A stretch of DNA of 64,000 nt from a bacterium (lineage in GTDB: Bacteria > Actinomycetota > Acidimicrobiia > Acidimicrobiales > CATQHL01). Within the stretch, counting starts at the first letter, position 1; every line of letters begins with the position of its first letter. Under the pieces are notes generated by a model that made no database searches, had not been told where the DNA came from, and saw nothing but the letters and a program-made list of their open reading frames with translations. The position numbers were made by a program, and so were the translations under genes. Where the stretch lies: NCBI GenBank assembly GCA_028824415.1, contig JAPPDX010000048.1, forward strand, positions 24,395-88,394. Reading direction: 5' to 3'. This document shows, in pieces, positions 34,654-43,674 of the stretch.

Positions 34654-35295
34654 TCATGGCGCGGGCGCGGGCGGTCGCCACATCAGCGTCAGCGACACCC
34701 GCTCGTCGACGGTGCGAACCTCGCCACAGTCGGCGAACCCCAGGCGCCGGTAGAAGTCGAGGTTGCGAGGGTTGGAGGACTCCAGGTACGCCGGCAGCCC
34801 CAGCCGGTCGCACCGGGCCAGCATCGGCGCCAGCAGACGGGCCCCGAGACCCTCTCCCTGGCGGTCGGGGACCACCCCCACCGCCGCCAGGTGCCAGTGC
34901 GGCTCGGCCGGGGCGCGCCGGGCGATCCGGGCCAGGCTGGCGAACACCAGCGGGGCGCGCTCCCCCGCCAGTTCGCCGATCATGCGCCGGAAGTCCTTCA
35001 CGATCCCCTCCGGCAGTTGCGCGGCGCCTGGCGGGTGCCAGCAGGCCGCGCCGGACCCGTCGCCGGTGACGTGCAGCTCGGTGCCCGGCGGCGCATGCGT
35101 GACCATGAAGCTCCACCAGGCGATCCGCCAGGCGGCACGCTCGTCGGCCGCCACGCCCTCCAGCAACCAGCGCTGCAGCGGGTCGTCGGCGAAGGCCTCG
35201 GCCAGTACGTCGGCCACCTGGGCGGTGCGCTCGCTGCCGACCCGGCGCACCTCGGCGAGGCGGGCCAGTTCGCTGGGGCGGCGTTCCGCGGTCAT
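34654..35295 (-). CDS. GNAT-family N-acetyltransferase
   Basis: 213 residues. The acetyl-CoA loop reads LAAVGVVPDRQGEGLGARLL, followed by YLESSNPRNLDFYRRLGF, typical of small-molecule or antibiotic-type GNATs. The N-terminal half is longer than the minimal fold. It lies between recG and rsmD in the same direction. The substrate is unknown. Confidence 0.9.
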   Translation of the reverse strand: MTAERRPSELARLAEVRRVGSERTAQVADVLAEAFADDPLQRWLLEGVAADERAAWRIAWWSFMVTHAPPGTELHVTGDGSGAACWHPPGAAQLPEGIVKDFRRMIGELAGERAPLVFASLARIARRAPAEPHWHLAAVGVVPDRQGEGLGARLLAPMLARCDRLGLPAYLESSNPRNLDFYRRLGFADCGEVRTVDERVSLTLMWRPPAPAP

Positions 35296-35308
35296 GGACC
35301 CATTCTGG

Positions 35309-37459
35309 CTAGGACTTGTCGAAGTAGTCGATGTCGGCGTCGCTCAGCAGCAGGGCGATCTCCGCGGCGAGCACGGGGTCCGGGCCGCCGGCGTCGCAGA
35401 TCGCCTCCGCCGCCCGGCGCGCTGTGGGGATCCACTCGCGGTCCCGGCGCAGCGACGCCAGCCTCAGATCGCTGCGGCCGGTCTGGCGGGAGTCCATGAG
35501 CGTGCCCTCGCCGCGCAGTTCCAGGTCGATCTCGGACAGTTCGAACCCGTCGGTGCTGTCCACGAGGGCCTGCAGGCGCAGCTGCGCCGCCGGCGAGGGG
35601 TTCTCGATCACCAGGTAGCACCAGCCCGGCTCCGATCCGCGCCCCACCCTGCCTCGCAGTTGGTGGAGTTGGGCGATGCCGAACCGGTCGGCGCCGAGGA
35701 TCACCATGACGGTGGCGTTGGCCACGTCCACACCCACCTCGATGACCGTCGTGGCGACCAGCACGTCGAGTTCGCCGCGCCGGAAGGAGGCCATGAGCGG
35801 TTCGCGGGCGCTCGCCGGCAGGCGCCCGTGCAGCAGACCGACCCGCAACTCGGCCAGCTCGCCGGCGCGCAACTCGTCGTAGGTCGCCTCCGCCCCGGCG
35901 GCCTCCACCTTGTCGGACTCCTCGATGAGGGGGCACACCACGTACGCCTGCCGGCCGGCGGCGACCTCCGAACGCAGGCGCTCCCACACCGCCGGCTGCT
36001 GGCGCGCCTCGGTCACCGCCCGGGTGGTGACGCCGGCCCGCCCGGAGGGCAACTCGTCGAGGCGCGACACGTCCAGGTCGCCGTAGACGGTCATGGCGGC
36101 GGTACGCGGGATGGGGGTGGCCGTCATGACCAGGACGTCGGGAAGGCCTCCGGTCATGCCGCGGGCACGCAGCGCGGCGCGCTGCTCGACGCCGAAGCGG
36201 TGCTGCTCGTCGACTACGGCCAGCCCCAGCGACTCGAAGGCCACTCCCTCGCTGATGAGGGCATGGGTGCCCACGACCATGTCGACGGCGCCGGAGGCCA
36301 GGCCGGCCAGGATGCGCTCGCGGCCCCCGGCGCGGGTCCGGCCCGTCAGCAACTCCAGGGAGACCGGCGGCAGACCGCCGAGGTTGAGTCGCCCGCCCCC
36401 GAGACCCCCGGCGCCGCCGTCGAGGGAGCTCAGCAGCTCGCTGAGTCCCAGGTGGTGCTGCTCGGCCAGCACCTCGGTGGGGGCCATCAGGGCCGCCTGG
36501 CCGCCGCCGCAGACCACCGCCAGCATGGCCATCAGGGCAACCACCGTCTTGCCCGAGCCCACCTCGCCCTGCAGCAGCCGGTGCATCGGCCATGGCCGGG
36601 CGAGGTCGTCGAGGATCTCGGCCACGGTGCGGCTCTGCGCCGCGGTCAGCTCGAACGGCAGCCGCTGCTCGAATCGCTCCAGCAGCGCCCGGTCCACTTG
36701 GTGGGCGATGCCTTCGCCGGCGCGCTCGCGTTCTCGCTTGCGCCTCACCAGCACCAGCTGCATCCGCAGCAACTCGTCGAACACCAGCCGGTTGCGCGCG
36801 ACGGTGACGTCGGCGAACGACTCGGGATTGTGGATCAGGCGCAGCGCCTCGAAGCGCCCGCACAGTTCGTGGGCGCCCAGCAGGTCGGGCGGCACCGGGT
36901 CGGCGATGCCGCGCTGCTCGCAACGGCGCAGCGCCTCGGCGACCATGTCGGCGATCTCCCAGGTGGTGATGGAGGCCTTGGCGGACATCGGGTAGACGGC
37001 GAAGATGCCCCCGGTCCGGTTGCCGACGAGGTCCACCACCGGGTTTGTCATCTGCAATGCGCCCCGGAACTCCTCCAGGCGCCCGTACAGCACCGCCTGC
37101 ATCTCGGGACGAAGCTGCTTGGCCCGCCAGGGCTGGTTGAAGAACACGCAGTTCAGCGGGGCGCCCTCCCGGTCGCTCACCAGCGCCTCCACGCGGGCGC
37201 GCCGGTTGCGGCCCGGGATGGCCCTCACCTTCTCGACGGTGGCCAGGACCATGGCGTCCTCGCCCACCTGCAGCTCGCCGACGGTGGCCTCGCGGCTGCG
37301 GTCCAGGTAGCGGCGCGGGTAGTAGGCGAGCAGGTCGCCCAGGTGCTCCACGCCGAGCTCACCCAGCGCCTCCACCCGGCGCCGGCCGCCGCGCTTCAGC
37401 CGCTCCAGACCGATTTCGGCAAGGTCCCCCCAGGTCAGCGGGGCGGGCGCCTCAACCAC
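35309..37459 (-). CDS. recG: ATP-dependent DNA helicase RecG
   Basis: 716 residues. An N-terminal wedge (OB-fold) domain precedes the two helicase lobes. Motifs: Walker A GEVGSGKTVVALMAML, the DEQH box in VVDEQHRFGVEQR, MTATPIPRTAAM, and VIEVGVDVANATVMVI followed by the arginine-rich QLRGRVGRG. It remodels stalled forks and Holliday junctions. It is 28 bases downstream of the DAK2 gene. Confidence 0.96.
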   Translation of the reverse strand: MVEAPAPLTWGDLAEIGLERLKRGGRRRVEALGELGVEHLGDLLAYYPRRYLDRSREATVGELQVGEDAMVLATVEKVRAIPGRNRRARVEALVSDREGAPLNCVFFNQPWRAKQLRPEMQAVLYGRLEEFRGALQMTNPVVDLVGNRTGGIFAVYPMSAKASITTWEIADMVAEALRRCEQRGIADPVPPDLLGAHELCGRFEALRLIHNPESFADVTVARNRLVFDELLRMQLVLVRRKRERERAGEGIAHQVDRALLERFEQRLPFELTAAQSRTVAEILDDLARPWPMHRLLQGEVGSGKTVVALMAMLAVVCGGGQAALMAPTEVLAEQHHLGLSELLSSLDGGAGGLGGGRLNLGGLPPVSLELLTGRTRAGGRERILAGLASGAVDMVVGTHALISEGVAFESLGLAVVDEQHRFGVEQRAALRARGMTGGLPDVLVMTATPIPRTAAMTVYGDLDVSRLDELPSGRAGVTTRAVTEARQQPAVWERLRSEVAAGRQAYVVCPLIEESDKVEAAGAEATYDELRAGELAELRVGLLHGRLPASAREPLMASFRRGELDVLVATTVIEVGVDVANATVMVILGADRFGIAQLHQLRGRVGRGSEPGWCYLVIENPSPAAQLRLQALVDSTDGFELSEIDLELRGEGTLMDSRQTGRSDLRLASLRRDREWIPTARRAAEAICDAGGPDPVLAAEIALLLSDADIDYFDKS

Positions 37460-37487
37460 AGGTCGGCAGCACCGCCGGGCCGGGCGC

Positions 37488-39095
37488 CTATTCGACGCCG
37501 ACGTAGTAGTGGTACAGGGGCTGGCCGCCGGCGTGCACCTCCAGCTCGACGTGCGGCCGGTTGTCCGCCAGCCAGCCCGCCACCACCTCGGTGTCCGCCT
37601 CGGTGGCCTCTTCGCCGCAGATCAGAGTTACAATCTCGTGTTCGTCGCCGACGATCCGATCCAGCAGGCCGCAGGTGACGGCGGTCAACTCCCCGGCCAC
37701 GCACTGCACGTCGCCGTCGCTGAGTCCCATGAAGTCACCCTCGGACACGGGGCCCGCCGGCGTCACGGCGTCCCGCACCGCCCGGGTCACCTCACCGGCG
37801 ACGACCTCCCCGGCGAGGGCCGCCATCACCTTGCCGTTGCGGGCCGCCTCGGCCTCGGGATCGAACTCCAGCATGGCGCTGAGGCCGGCGGGGATGCTCA
37901 CCGTGGGCACCACCACCACCTCCCTGTCGGTCACCTCGTGCAGTTGCTGGGCGGCGAGGACGATGTTCTTGTTGTTGGGCAGCACCACCACCCCGTCGGC
38001 GAGGGTGCGCTCCACCGCCGCCTGCAGCGTGGCGACCGAGGGGTTCATGGTCTGGCCGCCCTGCACGATCTCGGCCGCTCCCAGTGACTTGAAGATCCGC
38101 GCCACGCCGTCGCCGGTGGCAACCGCCACGACCCCCGTGGTCGTGCGCTCCGGCACCGCCACGTGGTCGACGTGCGACACCTGCTCGTGGAGGTCGGTGA
38201 CCTCGATGCGGTGCGGGCGGCCGACCTCGATCCCGGCCTCGATCGAACCGCCGATGTCGTCGGTGTGGATGTGGCAGTTCCACAATCCGTCGCCTCCCAC
38301 GACCACGATGGAGTCCCCCAGCTGCTCCCAGCGGTCGCGGAACGCCGCGATCCGGTCATCGCCGGCGTCCAGCAGGAACATCACCTCGTAGCGCAGATCG
38401 GCCACGTCGCCGGCGCCCTCGATGTGGTGGGGGTCGTCGCCGAGCAGCGGGGCGCTCACCTCGGGTGGCTCCGGCAGGGGCCGGCCGTCCACCACGTGGG
38501 CCAGGGCGTCCAGCAGCAGCAGCAACCCCTTCCCGCCGGCGTCGACCACACCGGCGGTGCGCAGCACCTCCAGCAGCTCGGGGGTGCGCTCCAGGCTCTC
38601 GCGGCCGGCCTCGATGGCCGCCTCGATCACCTCGGCCAGCGGCGCCCCACGCTCGGCCGCGCTCGCCGCGGCCGCCGCCACGTCCTTGCCGACGGTCAGG
38701 ATGGTTCCCTCCACCGGGCGTGCCACCGCGCCGTAGGCGGCCACCGAGGCCACCTCCAGGCTGCCGGCCAGGCCCGCCGCGTCGATGGACACCGCCTCGC
38801 GCCAGGCGCCGGCCATGGCCCGCAGGAACTGCGACACGATGATCCCCGAATTGCCGCGGCCGGCGGCCAGGGCACTGTCGTAGATGGCCTGGCACAGCGA
38901 GCGCAGGTCGCAGTCGGCGGGGAGGGCGTCGACCACCGCCCGCAAGGTCAACGACATGTTCGTGCCCGTGTCGCCGTCGGGCACCGGGTAGACGTTCAGG
39001 GCGTCGATGACGGACCGGTGAGCGGCGAGCGTCTCGCTGTAGCGCCGCATCAGCAGGTCGACGTGATCGGCGGTCAACCGATCCAGGGGGGCCAC
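37488..39095 (-). CDS. DAK2/DegV-type protein, FakA (fatty acid kinase) family
   Basis: About 535 residues. The N-terminal DhaL-like domain has NVYPVPDGDTGTNMSLTL and AGRGNSGIIVSQFLRAM, which bind ATP-Mg. The middle and C-terminal regions match the YloV/FakA family, which phosphorylates fatty acids bound by FakB proteins. The neighbourhood with recG is conserved in many bacteria. GTG 39095 lies eight bases after TATTGT (minus strand), fitting a leaderless start; a TTG at 39107 in frame is an alternative. No FakB is here, so kinase activity on fatty acids is inference. Confidence 0.88.
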   Translation of the reverse strand: MAPLDRLTADHVDLLMRRYSETLAAHRSVIDALNVYPVPDGDTGTNMSLTLRAVVDALPADCDLRSLCQAIYDSALAAGRGNSGIIVSQFLRAMAGAWREAVSIDAAGLAGSLEVASVAAYGAVARPVEGTILTVGKDVAAAAASAAERGAPLAEVIEAAIEAGRESLERTPELLEVLRTAGVVDAGGKGLLLLLDALAHVVDGRPLPEPPEVSAPLLGDDPHHIEGAGDVADLRYEVMFLLDAGDDRIAAFRDRWEQLGDSIVVVGGDGLWNCHIHTDDIGGSIEAGIEVGRPHRIEVTDLHEQVSHVDHVAVPERTTTGVVAVATGDGVARIFKSLGAAEIVQGGQTMNPSVATLQAAVERTLADGVVVLPNNKNIVLAAQQLHEVTDREVVVVPTVSIPAGLSAMLEFDPEAEAARNGKVMAALAGEVVAGEVTRAVRDAVTPAGPVSEGDFMGLSDGDVQCVAGELTAVTCGLLDRIVGDEHEIVTLICGEEATEADTEVVAGWLADNRPHVELEVHAGGQPLYHYYVGVE

Positions 39096-39290
39096 GCCGC
39101 GAAACAATAGTCAGGGCGGGTTGCCTGCCCGGTGAGCGGCGGCCGCCGGCGGGCGATGCGACCCTCGTCACATCCGCGGGGCGATCCGTCTCGCGCCGCC
39201 GCGCTGGCGACTACCCTGCGGGCACGCTCGGCGGGAACCTCGCCGGGCGCTGTCACATACAGGGGCGACCGGCCCCGGGGAGACCGACAC

Positions 39291-39518
39291 ATGCAGGGCG
39301 TCATCAAGTCCTACGACCCCGTCACCGGTGACGGGGTCGTCGTGCGCGACACCGACTTCATCGAGTGCGACCTCGCCGAGGGCGCTCTGGAGGGATCCGT
39401 GTTCCGCTTCCTCCGCCAGGGCCAGAGGGTGATCTTCGACCTCGACGACGACGGCCGGGCCACCGCCCTGCGCATCGGCAGCGAGGTGGACATGGGCACC
39501 CCGACGCACCTCTACTGA
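39291..39518 (+). CDS. cold-shock-domain-like small protein
   Basis: 75 residues forming one OB-like fold: GVIKSYDPVTGDGVVV, then LEGSVFRFLRQGQRVIFDLDDDG. The RNP1/RNP2 aromatic positions of classic CspA (KGFGFI, VFVH) are poorly kept, so nucleic-acid binding may differ. ATG 39291 has GGGGAG about nine bases upstream. A perfect 28-bp palindrome lies within codons 8-17. It precedes pckG by 30 bases and may be cotranscribed. Confidence 0.75.
   Translation: MQGVIKSYDPVTGDGVVVRDTDFIECDLAEGALEGSVFRFLRQGQRVIFDLDDDGRATALRIGSEVDMGTPTHLY
39313..39340 (+). repeat. perfect 28-bp palindrome inside a coding sequence
   Basis: ACGACCCCGTCACC is followed at once by its exact reverse complement. As RNA it folds to a 12-bp GC-rich hairpin with a CCGG turn, only 22 bases after the start codon of the cold-shock-like gene. 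It may slow early translation or simply reflect Asp-Pro-Val-Thr-Gly-Asp codons. Confidence 0.9.
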
Positions 39519-39548
39519 GACCGCCGGCGCCCCGTTTCGAGCAACCCC

Positions 39549-41360
39549 ATGACCACGACCGACGTCAGAACCACCACGACCCACCAGCGCCTCTTGGACT
39601 GGGTCGAGGAATGCCGGCAGGTCCTCCAGCCCGACGACGTGTACTGGTGCGACGGCAGCGAGGCCGAGGCGGAGCGGCTCTGCGCCTCCCTGGAGGCCTC
39701 GGGCACGTTCCAGCGACTCAACCCCGACGTGCGCCCCAACAGCTTCCTGGCGCGTTCGGATCCGGCGGACGTCGCCCGGGTGGAGGATCGCACATTCATC
39801 GCCTCCGTCGACCCCGAAGACGCCGGGCCGACCAACAACTGGCGCGCCCCCACGGAACTGAAGGCCGAGCTTCTCGAGCACTTCCGGGGCTCCATGGCGG
39901 GCCGGACGATGTACGTGATCCCGTTCAGCATGGGGCCGCTGCGGTCGCACATCTCCCAGATCGGCGTGCAGCTCACCGACTCGGCCTACGTGGTGGTGAA
40001 CATGCGGATCATGGCGCGCGTCGGCGACGAGGTGCTCGCCCAACTCGGCGACGACGGCAACTTCGTGCCCTGCCTGCACTCGGTCGGAAACCCGCTGGGT
40101 GACGGGCGCCCCGACGTTCCGTGGCCCTGCGACGCCGACAACAAGTACATCGCCCACTTCCCCGAGACCCGGGAGATCTGGTCCTACGGGTCGGGCTACG
40201 GCGGCAACGCGCTACTGGGCAAGAAGTGCTTCGCCCTGCGCATCGCCTCGGTCATGGCCCGCGACGAGGGCTGGCTGGCCGAGCACATGCTGATCATGAG
40301 CGTCACCTCGCCGGAGGGGCACAAGCACTACGTGGCCGGGGCCTTCCCGTCGGCCTGCGGCAAGACCAACATGGCCATGATGGTGCCGACGCTGCCGGGC
40401 TGGAAGGTCGAGACGCTGGGCGACGACATCGCCTGGATGCGCTTCGGCGACGACGGTCGCCTGTACGCCATCAACCCCGAGCACGGCTTCTTCGGCGTGG
40501 CCCCCAATACGTCGTACCGCACCAACCCCAACGGCATCGACACCCTGTGGGGCAACTGCATCTTCACCAACGTGGCCGCCACCGCCGACGGCGACGTCTG
40601 GTGGGCCGACCTCACCCCCACCCCGCCGGACGGACTGACCGACTGGCGCGGACGACCCTGGTCGTCGGGAAGTGGCGAACCGGCGGCGCATCCCAACGCC
40701 CGGTTCACGGCTCCCGCCTCCCAATGCCCCTCGATAGCGCCCGAATGGGAGGACCCGGCGGGCGTGCCGATCTCGGCAATCGTCTTCGGCGGTCGCCGGG
40801 CACGCAACGCCCCGCTGGTCACCGCGGCGCGCGACTGGCGCCACGGCGTGTTCCTGGGCTCGATCCTCAGCTCGGAGACCACTGCGGCAGCCGAGGGCGA
40901 GATGGGCAGGGTGCGCTTCGATCCCTTCGCCATGCGGCCCTTCTGCGGCTACAACATGGGCGACTACATGGCCCACTGGCTGGAGGTGGGCGCCGCCGGT
41001 GACCCCTCCCGTCTGCCGCAGATGTTCTGGGTGAACTGGTTCCGGCGCGGCGACGACGGGCGCTTCCTGTGGCCCGGATTCGGCGAGAACTGCCGCGTGC
41101 TGCGCTGGATCGTCGAGCGGGTGGAGGGACGCGGGGAGGCCGTGGAGACCCCGTTGGGGCTGGTCCCGCAGCCCGGCGCCCTGGACCTGTCGGGTCTCCG
41201 GATCCCCCCCGAGCAGATGGACGAGCTGCTCGCCGTGGACCGGGACGCCTGGCGAGGCGAGCTGGACCTCATCCGGGGACACTTCGCCGGCTTCGGCAAG
41301 CACCTGCCGGGCGAACTCTGGGACGAACTGGCGGCGCTGGAGCGCCGGCTGGAGGCCTGA
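39549..41360 (+). CDS. pckG: phosphoenolpyruvate carboxykinase (GTP)
   Basis: 603 residues, the GTP-type enzyme. Oxaloacetate is converted to PEP with GTP. Kinase 1a motif with the reactive cysteine: [24 protein letters not shown] and metal segments include [22 protein letters not shown] and [10 protein letters not shown]. Together with pyruvate carboxylase at 53-56 kb it supplies the gluconeogenic entry. It ends six bases from the convergent RAM-domain gene. Confidence 0.97.
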   Translation: MTTTDVRTTTTHQRLLDWVEECRQVLQPDDVYWCDGSEAEAERLCASLEASGTFQRLNPDVRPNSFLARSDPADVARVEDRTFIASVDPEDAGPTNNWRAPTELKAELLEHFRGSMAGRTMYVIPFSMGPLRSHISQIGVQLTDSAYVVVNMRIMARVGDEVLAQLGDDGNFVPCLHSVGNPLGDGRPDVPWPCDADNKYIAHFPETREIWSYGSGYGGNALLGKKCFALRIASVMARDEGWLAEHMLIMSVTSPEGHKHYVAGAFPSACGKTNMAMMVPTLPGWKVETLGDDIAWMRFGDDGRLYAINPEHGFFGVAPNTSYRTNPNGIDTLWGNCIFTNVAATADGDVWWADLTPTPPDGLTDWRGRPWSSGSGEPAAHPNARFTAPASQCPSIAPEWEDPAGVPISAIVFGGRRARNAPLVTAARDWRHGVFLGSILSSETTAAAEGEMGRVRFDPFAMRPFCGYNMGDYMAHWLEVGAAGDPSRLPQMFWVNWFRRGDDGRFLWPGFGENCRVLRWIVERVEGRGEAVETPLGLVPQPGALDLSGLRIPPEQMDELLAVDRDAWRGELDLIRGHFAGFGKHLPGELWDELAALERRLEA

Positions 41361-41366
41361 GCCCCC

Positions 41367-41603
41367 TCAGATCTCGACCACGGGGCAGGTCAACGTGCGC
41401 GTGATGCCCCCCACCGCCTGGATCCGGCTGATCACCATGCGCCCGAGGCTGTTCATGTCAGGGGCGGTGGCCTTCACGATCACGTCATAGGGGCCCGTCA
41501 TCACCTCGGTGGCCTCCACACCGTCCATGTCCCGGATGCTGCGCGCCACCTCGGCCGCCTGGTCCATTTCGGTCTGTATGAGGATGTAGGCGCTCACCGC
41601 CAT
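41367..41603 (-). CDS. stand-alone Lrp/AsnC ligand-binding (RAM) domain protein
   Basis: 78 residues forming only the beta-alpha-beta-beta-alpha-beta RAM domain, without a helix-turn-helix: AYILIQTEMDQAAEVARSI, GVEATEVMTGPYDVIVKA and GITRTLTCPVVE. Such proteins form oligomers that bind amino acids and are common in actinobacteria. The partner is unknown. Confidence 0.88.
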   Translation of the reverse strand: MAVSAYILIQTEMDQAAEVARSIRDMDGVEATEVMTGPYDVIVKATAPDMNSLGRMVISRIQAVGGITRTLTCPVVEI

Positions 41604-41654
41604 GGTGACCTCCTTCGGGCCGGCGTCGGCAGGATCATCGTAGGTGGCCGGACG

Positions 41655-41688
41655 CGTTCGTGGCCCGGCGCCGGCCGGGCCACGAACG
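41655..41688 (-). terminator. strong hairpin downstream of hsp20
   Basis: A perfect 14-bp stem, CGTTCGTGGCCCGG (41655-41668) with CCGGGCCACGAACG (41675-41688), and a six-base loop. It lies between the hsp20 stop (41710) and the RAM gene start (41603). There is no T tract, so it would be a U-less actinobacterial-type terminator or an RNA stabiliser. Confidence 0.55.
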
Positions 41689-41709
41689 GGGGGGAGGGAA
41701 GGGAGAGAC

Positions 41710-42135
41710 TCAGGCGGCGGTCGCCTCGAGGGTGCCGGTCGAGCCGGTGCCCACCGGCACCTTGCGGGGCTTGGCCTGCTCGGCGAGTGGCACGATCAGC
41801 TTCAGCACGCCGTTGACGTAGTCGGCCTGAACGGCGTCGTGGCCGAGTTCGGGCCCCAGGTGCAGCCGGCGACCGAAGGTGCCGTGCCGGCGGCCGGCGC
41901 TCACGACCGTGGCACCCTCGGCGGCGGGGGCCTCGCGCCGCCCGGTGATGCTGATCTCCCGGCCTTCGACGGTGATCTCGATGTCGTCGGGGTCGGTGCC
42001 CGGCAGGTCCATCCACACCTCGACGCGGTCGTCGAAGCGGTACACGTCGTAGGGGGCGGCGAAGGTCTCGGTCGTGGGGAAGGCCAGAGGAGCGAGACGC
42101 TCGAACAGGCCAGGGGTGATCGTTCTCGGGAACAT
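41710..42135 (-). CDS. small heat-shock protein (Hsp20 family)
   Basis: 141 residues with an alpha-crystallin domain: PYDVYRFDDRVEVWMDLPGT, ITVEGREISITGRRE, and the C-terminal ADYVNGVLKLIVPLAEQAKP (the V-x-P/I-x-V-type anchoring tail is weak). ATP-independent holdase. ATG 42135 has GGAAG about nine bases upstream and a SigH/SigR-like promoter motif further up. No HspR or CIRCE element is visible. Confidence 0.93.
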   Translation of the reverse strand: MFPRTITPGLFERLAPLAFPTTETFAAPYDVYRFDDRVEVWMDLPGTDPDDIEITVEGREISITGRREAPAAEGATVVSAGRRHGTFGRRLHLGPELGHDAVQADYVNGVLKLIVPLAEQAKPRKVPVGTGSTGTLEATAA

Positions 42136-42202
42136 TCTTGGGCTCTTCCTTTCGGTTCCTCTGCGGCTGTTCCCGCACCGGCGGGCGGGACTCGACATGT
42201 AC

Positions 42203-42227
42203 AACACCCCTCGGCCAGGTTTATTCC
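42203..42227 (-). promoter_or_regulatory. putative SigH/SigR-like promoter of hsp20
   Basis: On the minus strand GGAAT (42223-42227) and GTT (42203-42205) are 17 bases apart, resembling the oxidative/heat-stress ECF consensus GGAAY-N16-18-GTT, about 70 bases before the hsp20 start. Confidence 0.35.
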
Positions 42228-42396
42228 CGAAGCTGCTGGAATCCGTTCGACGGTCGGCGCTTGACCGGTCGGGGGCGGCGGTGGCCGTTCGCTCCTTCGC
42301 GCGGGCGCAAGGCGTCGCGAATCGGCCCCCGGCGCCCCCTCCCTCCCGTGTCCGCCGCGGTCCGGGCGGCGGGGAATATTCCTGCCGGCCCCCGGC

Positions 42397-42768
42397 TCAG
42401 CCGATGATCATGGTCCTGATCACGAGTCCGGTGATGAACAGCCCGCCCCAGCCGTAGAGCAGGTGGCGCCGCGTCTGGCTGAGGTGGCCGCGGTAGCTGA
42501 ACAGGATGCCGAGAGCGGCGAGAGTCACGAAGCCGTAGAAGGTGTGGACGCCCGACACCGTCCGCCCCTGACCCGCCTGGAGCCCCACGCCGAGCGCCAC
42601 CTCGACGACCAGCAGCACCTGCACGAGCGCCACGAACCACCACATGGCACGCACCCGCAGGCGCGCCAGGCGGTGCGCGGCGAGAGCCCAGGCGGCCGCC
42701 GCCCCGTTGCCGATCAGCGCCACCCAGGCGAGCGTGGTGTGCGCCGCGGCCAGCGAGCCGAACCCCAC
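42397..42768 (-). CDS. four-helix membrane protein, hypothetical
   Basis: 123 residues with four hydrophobic helices: TLAWVALIGNGAAAAWALA, MWWFVALVQVLLVVEVALGV, TFYGFVTLAALGILFSY and GWGGLFITGLVIRTMI. A histidine (HTTLAW, VHTFYGF) appears in two of the helices. I do not recognise the family. It is 39 bases after the PIG-L deacetylase gene and probably cotranscribed. Confidence 0.7.
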   Translation of the reverse strand: MGFGSLAAAHTTLAWVALIGNGAAAAWALAAHRLARLRVRAMWWFVALVQVLLVVEVALGVGLQAGQGRTVSGVHTFYGFVTLAALGILFSYRGHLSQTRRHLLYGWGGLFITGLVIRTMIIG

Positions 42769-42807
42769 CGTCGCCTCAGCGGTCCCGGCCGGCGGCGGCA
42801 GGCATGC

Positions 42808-43599
42808 TCAGGCGAACAGGTCGGGGGCCTGCGGGCCGTTGCGCGGGTGGCCGGGTCGCACGAACCATTCGGTGCCGAAGCCGGCCGCGAACTCCTCGTC
42901 CCCCAGCGCCAGGAAGAACGAGTCCGGGGGGATCTGGCTGGCGTGGGCGGCCATGGCCGCCCGTTTCCGTTCGAGGACGTCGTGCACGTCGATGGCGTGG
43001 GTGATCTCGGCGTCGGGCAGGCCGAACTCCTCCGCGTCGACACGCTCGGTGCGATCGGCGTCGATGGGCGTGCCGGCGCGTTCGGCCGCCGCGACCATCT
43101 CCCGGACCTGGTCCCGGTTCATCGTCGCCCAGAAGACCCGCGGGGTGCCGGCGAGCTCGGCGGCGCGCATACCCACCCGGTGCACGGCCACGTGGTCGGG
43201 GTGGCCGTACACGCCGTGGCTGTCGTAGACGGTGAGCACGTCGGCGCCCTCGGTGGCCAGGATCCCCGCCAGACGCCGGGCCGCCTCGAACTCGTCGGCC
43301 TGCCAGAACGACTCGGGGTCGTCGTTGGTGGGCGCGCCGGCCATGCCGGAATCGCGGTAGCCCAGGAAGATCACCCGGTGACACCCCAGCAGCGCCGCGG
43401 AGTCCCGTGTCTCGCGCTCGCGCCAGGCGCCGAGCTCCTCTCCGTCGGGCACGACGCCGGGCACCTGCTCACCCTCCTCGCCGCGGGTCGCCACGACGAG
43501 CACCACCCGGTGGCCGGCCGCGGCCGCCTTGGCCATGGTGCCCCCGGTGGCGATCGCCTCGTCGTCGGGGTGGGCGTGGAAGCAGACCAGGGTTGCCAC
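42808..43599 (-). CDS. PIG-L/LmbE-family deacetylase (mycothiol type)
   Basis: 263 residues. Zinc ligands are in FHAHPDDEAIATGG and GVYGHPDHVAVH; the domain fills the protein. Relatives MshB and Mca deacetylate GlcNAc-inositol or cleave mycothiol S-conjugates, and length and motifs are close to those, but the exact member is not decidable by eye. It is consistent with an actinobacterial thiol pathway. GTG 43599 is the start. Confidence 0.9.
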   Translation of the reverse strand: MATLVCFHAHPDDEAIATGGTMAKAAAAGHRVVLVVATRGEEGEQVPGVVPDGEELGAWRERETRDSAALLGCHRVIFLGYRDSGMAGAPTNDDPESFWQADEFEAARRLAGILATEGADVLTVYDSHGVYGHPDHVAVHRVGMRAAELAGTPRVFWATMNRDQVREMVAAAERAGTPIDADRTERVDAEEFGLPDAEITHAIDVHDVLERKRAAMAAHASQIPPDSFFLALGDEEFAAGFGTEWFVRPGHPRNGPQAPDLFA

Positions 43600-43674
43600 G
43601 GCGCTCAGGCTACGGATCGGCCGGCGCGATGGGCCGGCGGCGCTACCCGGGGTGGGGTCGGAGGACGCGGCGGC

